Positions 1 to 5,191 of a stretch of DNA of 7,283 bases are shown piece by piece; position 1 is the stretch's first letter, and the number at the start of each line of letters is the position of its first letter. Source of the stretch: CAYJXA01 sp964404595 (lineage in GTDB: Archaea > Nanobdellota > Nanobdellia > Woesearchaeales > GW2011-AR9); assembly GCA_964404595.1 (NCBI GenBank), contig CAYOKQ010000069.1, positions 1 to 7,283 on the forward strand, read 5' to 3'. The notes under the pieces are model-generated. The model searched no databases. It was given only the letters and a program-made list of their open reading frames with translations, and had not been told where the DNA came from. Both the position numbers and the translations under genes were made by a program.

Positions 1-100
1 AAAAATAACGAAGAATAAAAACCTTTCTATCAGTCAAATATGCACACCCCCAAAAATAAGCCAAGAGGCAATAAAATATTACTTAATAGTAATAAATAAA

Positions 101-115
101 CGAAAGGTTTAAATA
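101..115 (+). promoter_or_regulatory. Archaeal core promoter (BRE + TATA box) of the 90-aa orphan gene
   Basis: A purine-rich BRE-like CGAAAGG (101-107) directly precedes TTTAAATA (108-115), a good archaeal TATA box. A start site about 26 nt downstream would lie near 137, giving a leader of roughly 24 nt that contains the Shine-Dalgarno site. The rest of 1-100 is AT-rich and I see no gene in it. Confidence 0.6.
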
Positions 116-146
116 GCAGGGTTTTGGGACAGAATTATATTATGTC

Positions 147-153
147 GGGAGGA
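147..153 (+). promoter_or_regulatory. Shine-Dalgarno site of the 90-aa gene
   Basis: GGGAGGA lies here, and its GGAGG core is 8 nt before the ATG at 161. It is one of the few strong SD sites in the window; most other promoter-proximal genes appear leaderless. It fixes the start codon. Confidence 0.7.
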
Positions 154-160
154 ATACAAA

Positions 161-433
161 ATGACTAAAGATGACATTACGGGAATATTGAATGGACATT
201 ATCAAGAACTTAGATATGAAGGGGTTGCGGACAGCAGAGGATTTGGGGTTGATGGTCTTCTTCATAGTTTGAGACTAAATGATGATACTTCTACCTTTGC
301 CCATCGCTGGTATTCTGCCGGAGTGGAAGCTGCGTATCTTGCAGTTAAAGACAGACCAGACGTTCCTCAAGATGTGAAACAGGGATTAGCTTCCTATGCT
401 GGACTAGTTCATAGTATTGAAAAGAAATTATAA
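161..433 (+). CDS. Small hypothetical protein (90 aa), stand-alone transcription unit
   Basis: I do not recognise this protein. It is a 90-residue soluble polypeptide without signal peptide, membrane segment or cysteine. It is slightly acidic to neutral, with predicted helices at about residues 1-18, 43-62 and 68-88, and a glycine/aspartate-rich stretch near 20-33. The start is well supported: a BRE/TATA pair at 101-115 and a GGAGG Shine-Dalgarno 8 nt before the ATG. It ends at an inverted repeat with an oligo-T run, and the next gene has its own promoter, so it is probably monocistronic. The TATA, SD and terminator signals make it very likely a true gene although nothing in the sequence shows a function. 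A small cytosolic binding or regulatory protein is possible, but that is a guess. Confidence 0.75.
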   Translation: MTKDDITGILNGHYQELRYEGVADSRGFGVDGLLHSLRLNDDTSTFAHRWYSAGVEAAYLAVKDRPDVPQDVKQGLASYAGLVHSIEKKL

Positions 434-452
434 TGGTTTTTTTTTAAACCAT
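433..452 (+). terminator. Oligo-T terminator with short inverted repeat
   Basis: The 7-bp arms ATGGTTT (433-439) and AAACCAT (446-452) flank and partly include a run of nine T (437-445), directly after the stop codon of the 90-aa gene. Archaeal termination mainly needs the T-run, so this is a convincing terminator whether or not the hairpin matters. Confidence 0.65.
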
Positions 453-460
453 GCCACAAA

Positions 461-468
461 TTATATAA
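461..468 (+). promoter_or_regulatory. TATA box for leaderless transcription of the membrane-protein operon
   Basis: TTATATAA is centred about 26 nt before the ATG at 491, so the predicted transcription start coincides with the start codon. GGAG at 486-489 is only 1 nt from the ATG, too close to act as a Shine-Dalgarno site, which supports leaderless initiation. Confidence 0.65.
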
Positions 469-490
469 ATGCCGACATGATGCTTGGAGC

Positions 491-1054
491 ATGACTTTCT
501 GGACTGGGGTGTGGTGGCTGATCAGCTCATTCTTTGGTTTGCTGTGGTTTTGGCTTTCTCTCTTTGCGGTTATTCCGTTTCAAGACGTGGAAGTGCTGTG
601 GATATTGGTTCCCATTTGGATCAATCTTATTTTTACTGATTTTTATCAGGAGAAGCACGGAACAAATTTTGGCAACGCCATCACCAATGGATCGGTCATG
701 CTCTGGGTGGGGATTGATTGGATTCGATTTATCGTGCGCACTACAGACGCGTTTAATAGCACGCTGGTGCTAAAATTATTCTTTTGCTTTCTTGCAATTA
801 TATTGGGTATCCTCATCATTATTGAAGGGGTGCAGGGCAAAAAGATTGTAAGTTTTATTGGCAGAGTGAGGGAAACAAGCTATGTTATGCTGGTATTCTC
901 TCCCGTAATTTATAATTTGATATTACCGTCGTGGTATTATGGACTTTCGATTATCTTATTCTTTCCTCTCTTTTATTTTATCTTTGAAATGATCGATCGC
1001 TTGATTCCGGATCCGAAGATTTATGATGAAGAAAAGCAGATGAGGGCACAATGA
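491..1054 (+). CDS. Polytopic membrane protein of unknown function (187 aa)
   Basis: This is a very hydrophobic protein with about five to six transmembrane segments, near residues 4-28, 33-50, 66-82, 92-112, 128-147 and 149-168. A polar loop at 50-67 is rich in D, E, K, H, G and N (TDFYQEKHGTNFGNA) and leads into a tryptophan-containing segment (LWVGIDWIR, 71-79). That is the most motif-like part. My impression is that similar loops occur in archaeal membrane proteins of unknown function, but I cannot assign a family. The C-terminal tail (168-187) is charged and probably cytoplasmic. The start is the first ATG, about 26 nt after the TATA box. The stop overlaps the next gene's start (ATGA), so the two are probably translated coupled and may work together in the membrane. 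A transporter or a scaffold cannot be distinguished. Confidence 0.85.
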   Translation: MTFWTGVWWLISSFFGLLWFWLSLFAVIPFQDVEVLWILVPIWINLIFTDFYQEKHGTNFGNAITNGSVMLWVGIDWIRFIVRTTDAFNSTLVLKLFFCFLAIILGILIIIEGVQGKKIVSFIGRVRETSYVMLVFSPVIYNLILPSWYYGLSIILFFPLFYFIFEMIDRLIPDPKIYDEEKQMRAQ

Positions 1055-1419
1055 AGCCCGTAATTCCATTCAGTTTAAAGAGATGGTTTAAAATTCATTT
1101 CTTGATCGATATTCTGTTTGCCATCCCCCTCATTATTGCGCCCAACTGGATTTTAGGGTTATTTGGATTTACTGTTATTGTTCCGGTTCTGGCACGATTG
1201 GTGGGCGCAGCCCTGCTGGGGATAGGAATAACCTCTCTATTTACCAAAACCAAAGAACAATTTGAAATAATGCTCACGCTGAAGATAATCTGGAGTGCAA
1301 CGGCGATTATTGGATTGCTGTGGTCAATAGCAGAAGGTGCACCAAGCACTTTGTGGGCAGCGGCGGTAATGTTTACTTTATTTTTGGGGGTGTGGGTATA
1401 TTACTACTGTAGAAAATAA
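1051..1419 (+). CDS. Four-helix membrane protein (122 aa), second gene of operon
   Basis: Four transmembrane segments are visible at about residues 16-30, 43-63, 74-93 and 99-119, after a short basic N-terminus (LKRWFKIH, 9-16). Motif-like features are D20 in the first helix, AP-NW at 30-33 between helices 1 and 2, and ARLVGAALLGIG at 48-59. This layout resembles small four-helix membrane proteins of the DUF4345/DoxX-like kind, but I cannot make a firm family call. The start overlaps the stop of the preceding membrane gene (ATGA), and GAGGG at 1042-1046 lies 4 nt before the ATG as a possible Shine-Dalgarno site. A T-rich tract follows at 1439-1449. No catalytic or ligand-binding signature is visible. 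Confidence 0.8.
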   Translation: MKPVIPFSLKRWFKIHFLIDILFAIPLIIAPNWILGLFGFTVIVPVLARLVGAALLGIGITSLFTKTKEQFEIMLTLKIIWSATAIIGLLWSIAEGAPSTLWAAAVMFTLFLGVWVYYYCRK

Positions 1420-1438
1420 GATAACCATTGAGGACTGC

Positions 1439-1449
1439 TTTATTTTTTT
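1439..1449 (+). terminator. T-rich tract ending the membrane-protein operon
   Basis: A T-rich tract (TTTATTTTTTT), 20 nt after the stop at 1419, is the obvious candidate for oligo-T termination. No strong stem accompanies it. Confidence 0.4.
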
Positions 1450-1464
1450 CAATAATGATAGAGA

Positions 1465-1491
1465 TTATAAAAATACAAAAATTACTTAAAT
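1465..1491 (+). promoter_or_regulatory. Promoter region of the YbaK-like gene (two possible TATA boxes)
   Basis: TTATAAAA at 1465-1472 would start transcription near 1494, leaving a short leader without a Shine-Dalgarno site. ACTTAAAT at 1484-1491 is centred about 26 nt before the ATG at 1514 and would give a leaderless mRNA. The sequence alone does not decide between them. Confidence 0.45.
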
Positions 1492-1513
1492 GTAAATAAG
1501 TTGCTTAGTGAAT

Positions 1514-1987
1514 ATGAATATTTTTAGTTCCATCACAGATCTATTAAACCTGCACCACGTAGAATACCAAATCAAAGACCATCTCCCCGCTCACACCTCC
1601 GAAGAATCTGCCTTACATCGCGGTGAACCTTTGAAAATAGGAGCAAAAGCCCTGCTGCTCAAGACGGATGCGGGATTTATCATGGCCGTACTTCCCGCAG
1701 ATCGAAGGATTGATTCTACTGCTCTTAAGAAAATTCTGTCAGCCAAAAGCCTACGGTTTGCAACCTCCGATGAATTAAAAGAAATTACCGGTTTAGTCCC
1801 CGGTAGTGTGCCTCCATTTGGCTCATTATTTAATATTCCTATGCTGGTCGACAAATCTTTGCTCAATGAGGAATATATGGCCTTCAATGCCGGCTCGCTG
1901 GAAAAATCCATTAAGATGAAAGTGGAAGATTATATCAAAATCCTCCACCCGGTAATGGAAGATTTTTCCCAGCTAAAATTGATTTAA
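1514..1987 (+). CDS. YbaK/EbsC/ProX-type aminoacyl-tRNA deacylase domain protein
   Basis: This single-domain protein is recognised from the signature of the YbaK/ProX trans-editing fold. With numbering from GTG 1508 it shows an H-x(4)-TSEE-type segment (H25, TSEE 30-33), RGEPLKIGAKALLLK (38-52) with the conserved active-site lysine as K47, a GLVPGSVPPFG loop (95-105), V-D-K-S-L at 114-118 and FNAG at 126-129. Members hydrolyse mischarged aminoacyl-tRNAs such as Ala-, Cys- or Ser-tRNA in trans in the cytoplasm. Which substrate this one uses cannot be read from the sequence. The length of about 157 aa is normal for a free-standing domain. The frame also has a GTG at 1508; I prefer ATG 1514 because a TATA-like element lies 26 nt before it. 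It has no operon partner. Confidence 0.88.
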   Translation: MNIFSSITDLLNLHHVEYQIKDHLPAHTSEESALHRGEPLKIGAKALLLKTDAGFIMAVLPADRRIDSTALKKILSAKSLRFATSDELKEITGLVPGSVPPFGSLFNIPMLVDKSLLNEEYMAFNAGSLEKSIKMKVEDYIKILHPVMEDFSQLKLI

Positions 1988-1996
1988 ACTAATAAC

Positions 1997-2004
1997 TTTA
2001 AAAA
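1997..2004 (+). promoter_or_regulatory. TATA box upstream of the gap-containing ORF
   Basis: TTTAAAAA, preceded by the BRE-like AATAAC, is centred about 28 nt before the ATG at 2029. No Shine-Dalgarno sequence is seen near the ATG. This fits leaderless transcription and helps argue that the ORF at 2029 is real. Confidence 0.5.
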
Positions 2005-2028
2005 AGGAAAAGACTTTTAACACTTACC

Positions 2029-2574
2029 ATGGAACGAACGCCCCTGCATCTGGCTTACATTAATGCTTTCTATTATCCTCTCAACAAGAAGGATATTCCC
2101 CCTTATCAGGGATGCATCCGGGTTACTATCAGCAATTACATCCACAGTGAAGCCGCACCCACGAGAACAATTCCCCACCATTTATTTCGCCCAATTTATT
2201 TTTGTTTCAGCCTGCAGCGAAAATCTCCCGATTCATTTGCACTTGAAGAGAAAGCATTATGGGCAGAAAATAAAGCACCTCTTTATTCAGATAGAAAAGA
2301 ATGGAGCATTTCAGAGCTTCCCCGCCCATGTAAAGCTTCTGACCGAAAACTCTTGGAGATTCTGATTCGGCAGCTTCAGGATTCTGCTGCTAGCTTTCTT
2401 CATAAATGTAAAAGCCATCGCGGATATAGCTTGCGCCAGCGCAGGTCATTTCTAAGCCATTTTGCACCTCCTCTTCGGGAGAAATTGGAAGGAAAAGCAT
2501 GGTATGGGNNNNNNNNNNATACTGCCTTACCGGAAATACGCCTTCAGCATGATCCCTGGGGCGTCTTAATATGA
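2029..2574 (+). CDS. Uncharacterised ORF interrupted by an assembly gap
   Basis: I do not recognise this protein. It is read as 160 codons to the N run, then 18 codons to a stop that overlaps the next ATG (ATGA at 2571-2574). The reading frame across the gap holds only if the true gap is ten bases or differs by a multiple of three. The visible part has no membrane segment or signal peptide, is basic and rich in Arg, His, Pro and Ser, and has one helical stretch (RKLLEILIRQLQDSAASF, about 106-123). For: a TATA box 28 nt upstream, a long stop-free frame, and the ATGA overlap. Against: codon first positions are rich in C rather than G, unlike its neighbours, and a minus-strand frame over 2390-2508 looks at least as protein-like. 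It may be a real orphan partner of the DUF1461 gene, or a damaged or misassembled region. Confidence 0.55.
   Translation: MERTPLHLAYINAFYYPLNKKDIPPYQGCIRVTISNYIHSEAAPTRTIPHHLFRPIYFCFSLQRKSPDSFALEEKALWAENKAPLYSDRKEWSISELPRPCKASDRKLLEILIRQLQDSAASFLHKCKSHRGYSLRQRRSFLSHFAPPLREKLEGKAWYGXXXXTALPEIRLQHDPWGVLI
2509..2518. other. Assembly gap (10 N)
   Basis: Ten consecutive N mark an unresolved join. The true distance, and even the adjacency of the flanks, is not established. Any protein read through it, and the operon link between the ORF at 2029 and the DUF1461 gene, depends on this join. Confidence 0.99.
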
Positions 2575-3128
2575 ATCTGCACAAAGTGATCATCATTTCT
2601 TTTTCGGTGGTGCTGCCGCTTTTCTTCCTGCTTGCATCATATCAGGCAGTACTTTCTTTCCATCCTCTGACGACAATACAAGAGGAAGTGTTTCAATTTA
2701 TGGAAGGAAAGAATGAATCGGCTATGGCTTATACTGCTGCTGAAATATCCCACCTACAGGATGTTGCACAGGTCATGCAAAAAGTTAACCTTGCATTGTA
2801 CGTGCTTAGCATTATGCTGGCAGGGTTATTGGCCTCTTCCTGGAAAAAGAAAGCACTTATGCAGAAAATGTTATATTCTGGGGGGATTATTACTGTTGCT
2901 TTTTTAGTGATCTTGCTGCTGGCTATGGTGATCAGTTTCAACGGACTCTTCACTTTGTTCCATCAGCTCTTCTTTCCGCAAGGGAATTGGCAGTTTGCTG
3001 CCGATTCATTTCTTATACACGCCTTTCCGATACCATTTTTTATGAATATTAGTCTTATTATTTTTGGCCTGACCTTTATGCTGGGGATTTCTGTCCTTTT
3101 TATTTCTCTGTTCATGAAACCTAAATAA
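2571..3128 (+). CDS. DUF1461 / TIGR01906-family integral membrane protein
   Basis: A 185-aa protein with four transmembrane helices, near residues 6-30, 74-90, 104-127 and 156-181. The large extracytoplasmic loop after helix 1 holds TAAEISHLQDV (55-65). The loop after helix 3 holds LFTLFHQLFFPQGNW (126-140), then a D-S-x-L-I segment (145-149) and FPIPFF (152-157). The E-x-x-H-x-x-DV and FH-x-x-FF-x-x-G-x-W patterns are the hallmarks I know from DUF1461 (PF07314, TIGR01906), a family of unknown function best known from Firmicutes and also present in archaea. Length and topology fit. The ATG overlaps the stop of the preceding ORF (ATGA), suggesting coupled translation, although the assembly gap lies only 52 bp upstream. 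GGGG at 2557-2560 is at most a weak Shine-Dalgarno site. The function is unknown; a membrane-embedded enzyme or sensor is conceivable because the conserved residues sit in the loops. Confidence 0.85.
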   Translation: MNLHKVIIISFSVVLPLFFLLASYQAVLSFHPLTTIQEEVFQFMEGKNESAMAYTAAEISHLQDVAQVMQKVNLALYVLSIMLAGLLASSWKKKALMQKMLYSGGIITVAFLVILLLAMVISFNGLFTLFHQLFFPQGNWQFAADSFLIHAFPIPFFMNISLIIFGLTFMLGISVLFISLFMKPK

Positions 3129-3143
3129 CCAAAAAGCTAAATT

Positions 3144-3151
3144 CTTATAAA
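3144..3151 (+). promoter_or_regulatory. TATA box of the 311-aa gene
   Basis: CTTATAAA is centred about 27 nt before the ATG at 3175, with no Shine-Dalgarno site between. This is the same leaderless geometry as at 461, 4902 and 4947. Confidence 0.6.
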
Positions 3152-3174
3152 CTCATTCCCATTATTTCAGATGC

Positions 3175-4110
3175 ATGGCTCAAGCATATTATGTCGGCAA
3201 TTCAATGATCGTTCCACAGCAATTTGATCTTCCGGCACTGCGTGATATTTTTGTACGGCAGCCTCCCCCGTTTTTTTTGCCTGAACGAGAGAGAAATTCC
3301 CAGCTGCAGGATTTTTATGCTCAAGTGACCAAAACTTTTCCTGATTTCCTGCCTCAAAATGTATGTTATCTTGCGGTGAAGCCTCTCTTTTTTGAAGAAA
3401 GAGAAAAACTACAAACAGAGATTAGTTATGAAATTCCCTTAGAAAATGGCCGCGTCAATGCAACGATGAGATTAATGGCAGATTTAGGCACTAGCTTAAA
3501 TAGAATCGATTTTTATTATGTTAAAGTGGAAAGAAAAATAGAAGTATATGAAAAAATTTCTGGACAAAGCGGGATTGTTGTTTCAGGAGAATATCGGCAT
3601 GGACTTAATACTTATAATAGTCTTAAAATAGCTGGTCTTCAACGTACTCCACGTACTTCAAATTCATCGGACCGATTAGATACTATCCCAGAATCATTGG
3701 CGCAAACGGTATTCAATGCTCTTTGTGCCGCAAAACCATTGCTTCTGCAAGATGAAGTTCAAAAAGATCATTTTCCTGCCTTATCTATAAATAGAAGCCG
3801 TGAAATATGTGCTCATCTGAAAGATTTACGATTCGAAAAATTAAAAGAAGCACAACGGCATATAGGCGAGTTCTTTGGCTGGGTTGCCTCTCATCCACAG
3901 GAGATCAAAACCTTGTTGGTAGCAAGTGATTTGTATAAACATCTTGCCAATTTCGAACATCAATTGCAGGGATTACAAAAATCACGAGAAATTAATCTTA
4001 CCTCCATGCCGACATATTCAGCTCAGGCATTAGAAACAATAGCCGGTCTTATGAATAATCTTCATCCTCCAGAAAACAGAAGGATGGAATATTTGGTGGA
4101 TCCTCAATAA
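3175..4110 (+). CDS. Uncharacterised soluble protein (311 aa)
   Basis: I do not recognise this protein. It has no signal peptide or membrane helix and is probably cytosolic. Three parts can be seen. Residues 1-70 are proline- and phenylalanine-rich with a hydrophobic stretch ending VCYLAVKPLFF. Residues 75-165 look mostly beta, with alternating hydrophobic and charged residues (DFYYVKVERKIEVYEKI, near 112-128) and GIVVSGEYRHG. Residues 170-311 are largely alpha-helical, including FEKLKEAQRHIGEFFGWVASH and a later leucine-rich helix. A Ser/Asn/Arg-rich linker near 158-166 separates the last two. The start is the ATG 27 nt after a TATA box; ATG 3171 is in another frame. It appears monocistronic and converges with the lipoprotein gene 12 bp away. 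No catalytic motif is evident, so I give no function. Confidence 0.8.
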   Translation: MAQAYYVGNSMIVPQQFDLPALRDIFVRQPPPFFLPERERNSQLQDFYAQVTKTFPDFLPQNVCYLAVKPLFFEEREKLQTEISYEIPLENGRVNATMRLMADLGTSLNRIDFYYVKVERKIEVYEKISGQSGIVVSGEYRHGLNTYNSLKIAGLQRTPRTSNSSDRLDTIPESLAQTVFNALCAAKPLLLQDEVQKDHFPALSINRSREICAHLKDLRFEKLKEAQRHIGEFFGWVASHPQEIKTLLVASDLYKHLANFEHQLQGLQKSREINLTSMPTYSAQALETIAGLMNNLHPPENRRMEYLVDPQ

Positions 4111-4122
4111 TTTTTGAGATAT

Positions 4123-4365
4123 TTAACTTTCTAACACTTTATTTAATTGAGATAAAACTGCCTGCTCAGAATCTAACGTAATTGGCTCGATAATCTGCCG
4201 GGTGCTTTCTTCTACAATCGGAAACTCTGTTGTATCTTCAACAACCAGTGTTTCTTCGACTAGCTGAACAGAATTTATTGCTTCTTCTGAAAGCGGTTGG
4301 CAAGCTATGATAAACATCAATACTAACAATAGTACAAATACACTAAATCCCTTTCTTCTGCGCAT
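4123..4365 (-). CDS. Small candidate lipoprotein (80 aa)
   Basis: Starting at the ATG at 4365 (minus strand), the protein opens with RRRK, a hydrophobic stretch at residues 7-20 (FSVFVLLLVLMFII) and A21-C22. This gives a lipobox-like I-I-A-C, consistent with export and lipid anchoring at the cysteine. The mature part of about 58 residues is acidic and rich in Val, Glu and Thr (LVEETLVVEDTTEF), with no other cysteine and no recognisable domain. A longer frame runs up to 4440, but GGTGGAGGA just before 4365 acts as Shine-Dalgarno and only this start yields a clean signal peptide. The gene overlaps the 3' end of the upstream cysteine-rich gene by 23 bp in another frame, so both are probably one transcript. 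Together they suggest a small cell-surface module, with this member as a membrane-anchored partner. That role is inference. Confidence 0.7.
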   Translation of the reverse strand: MRRRKGFSVFVLLLVLMFIIACQPLSEEAINSVQLVEETLVVEDTTEFPIVEESTRQIIEPITLDSEQAVLSQLNKVLES

Positions 4366-4882
4366 ATTCCTCCACCTTCTCTTGGATAAACGAAAATTCC
4401 CTCCCAGAGAGCAGGAATCGTTTAATTCTAATGATGCCACTTACCAATTCCGCAGTCCACGACGCGCTTATTTCACCATCATCGTACTCATCTTCTGCAT
4501 ACTCTTCTAATTCGTAGAGCAGAGCATTGATATACAAACGTTTAGCCTGGCCATCAGTTGGATTAGCTGCATATCCTGATTCTTTCTGAAAACAGGCATC
4601 TTTCTTGTCTGCACGCAGATCATAGCAATAGGCTGCGCGGTCGTAGAACTCAGTACATTCCGATTCAATGGGAAGGCCGGCACACGCTTCGGGAACAAGA
4701 GCATTGCCTCCGTTTTCTAATCGGCAGAGGATGCGTTCTTGTAATAGAGTCTTGGCATTACAATTGATCACGACCGGTTCCGGCACAGGATCGGGACGAT
4801 AGGAAGAAGAACCCTTGGCAATAACCGATGCAGTGAATATAATTATAAAAAATATCACCATTCCCGCAAATAATTTTTGCAT
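4343..4882 (-). CDS. Secreted six-cysteine protein (179 aa), DPANN-type
   Basis: An N-terminal signal sequence or anchor spans residues 1-23 (FAGMVIFFIIIFTASVIAKG), followed by a proline-rich linker (RPDPVPEPV, 29-37). The next domain has six cysteines at 41, 53, 67, 76, 86 and 97, an even number that could form three disulfides outside the membrane. The arrangement C-x(11)-C-R-L-E, then L-V-P-E-A-C, E-C and Y-C-Y-D, resembles a cysteine-rich domain I recall from DPANN surface proteins of unknown function. This is recognition from memory, not a search result. The C-terminal half is helical with an acidic patch (EEYAEDEYDDGE, 131-142). The start at 4882 lies 25 nt after a TATA core, so the mRNA is probably leaderless. 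The lipoprotein gene follows with a 23-bp overlap. Surface binding or adhesion is possible but not shown. Confidence 0.78.
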   Translation of the reverse strand: MQKLFAGMVIFFIIIFTASVIAKGSSSYRPDPVPEPVVINCNAKTLLQERILCRLENGGNALVPEACAGLPIESECTEFYDRAAYCYDLRADKKDACFQKESGYAANPTDGQAKRLYINALLYELEEYAEDEYDDGEISASWTAELVSGIIRIKRFLLSGREFSFIQEKVEEYAQKKGI

Positions 4883-4901
4883 GGTATAAGAAACATGGTA
4901 G

Positions 4902-4911
4902 AGTATAAAAA
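4902..4911 (-). promoter_or_regulatory. TATA box (leftward) of the cysteine-rich/lipoprotein operon
   Basis: On the minus strand this reads TTTTTATACT, with the TATA core centred about 25 nt before the ATG at 4882. The identical ten bases occur at 4947-4956 on the plus strand, so the two divergent promoters are matched. Confidence 0.65.
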
Positions 4912-4918
4912 TATTGCT

Positions 4919-4934
4919 CGTAGATTCGTAGATT
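4919..4934. repeat. Tandem 8-bp direct repeat in the divergent promoter region
   Basis: CGTAGATT occurs twice head to tail, at 4919-4926 and 4927-4934, between the two divergent TATA boxes. It lies 7 bp from the leftward core and 12 bp from the rightward one. The placement would suit a transcription-factor site serving both promoters; chance cannot be excluded. Confidence 0.55.
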
Positions 4935-4946
4935 GGTAAGAGAACC

Positions 4947-4956
4947 TTTTTATACT
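4947..4956 (+). promoter_or_regulatory. TATA box (rightward) of the membrane-peptide/tpiA operon
   Basis: TTTTTATACT, whose TATA core is centred about 25 nt before the ATG at 4976, with no Shine-Dalgarno site before that ATG. This implies a leaderless mRNA for the first gene, with triose-phosphate isomerase as the second cistron. Confidence 0.65.
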
Positions 4957-4975
4957 TTGATGCTTTAATCAGTTC

Positions 4976-5191
4976 ATGGTTATTACTTTTAAAGGAATTA
5001 TGGGCTTAGTCATTGGACTAGTCATCTTAATCTTACTTATTGCTTTTCTTATCGTCAGCAGCAGTATTTTTTTTCTGATCGTCCTGCCTATCACTATTGT
5101 ATTCGGGCTCTTGTTCTTCATTTTACGTAGAATGATCCCCAAAAAGAAAAAGCCCAAGGATTACCTTGAAGCAGAATTTAAAGTGAAATGA
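4976..5191 (+). CDS. Small two-helix membrane protein (71 aa)
   Basis: The protein has two closely spaced transmembrane helices, at about residues 8-28 and 30-50, separated by a short SSS turn. A very basic tail follows (RRMIPKKKKPKD, about 51-62), which by the positive-inside rule should be cytoplasmic, placing both ends inside. There is no recognisable domain. The frame is supported by a TATA box 25 nt upstream (leaderless) and by the four-base ATGA overlap with tpiA. Coupling a tiny membrane protein to a glycolytic enzyme is unusual. It may simply lend tpiA its promoter, or it could recruit a partner to the membrane. The basic juxtamembrane stretch could bind phospholipid or nucleic acid. 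No function is assigned. Confidence 0.75.
   Translation: MVITFKGIMGLVIGLVILILLIAFLIVSSSIFFLIVLPITIVFGLLFFILRRMIPKKKKPKDYLEAEFKVK

Noticed and set aside
137..148. The 12-mer ATATTATGTCGG also at 3186-3197
   Set aside because: One copy lies in a leader and the other inside a coding region; nothing else around them matches, so it is probably chance.
142..478. Inverted ATGTCGG (142-148) and CCGACAT (472-478) flanking the 90-aa gene, as possible mobile-element ends
   Set aside because: Seven bases only, with no target duplication and no transposase; the gene carries its own ordinary promoter and terminator.
480..492. Small hairpin ATGCT-TGG-AGCAT at the start codon of the first membrane gene
   Set aside because: The predicted transcript starts at or next to the ATG, so the left arm would not be in the RNA, and the stem is only 5 bp.
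1591..1911. Long minus-strand frame opposite the YbaK-like gene
   Set aside because: It is the shadow of a clearly recognisable gene and has no signature of its own.
2063..2365. Overlapping plus-strand frame of 100 aa inside the gap-containing ORF
   Set aside because: It lacks a promoter or SD at its own start, ends in the middle of the longer frame, and shows no family signature.
2390..2596. Minus-strand frame crossing the N run
   Set aside because: It is short, overlaps the DUF1461 start, and depends on the gap length. It is kept only as an alternative reading in the findings, not as a gene.
4366..4440. N-terminal extension of the lipoprotein frame to an ATG at 4440
   Set aside because: It would put 25 polar residues before the signal sequence and overlap the upstream gene more deeply; the SD before 4365 supports the shorter form.
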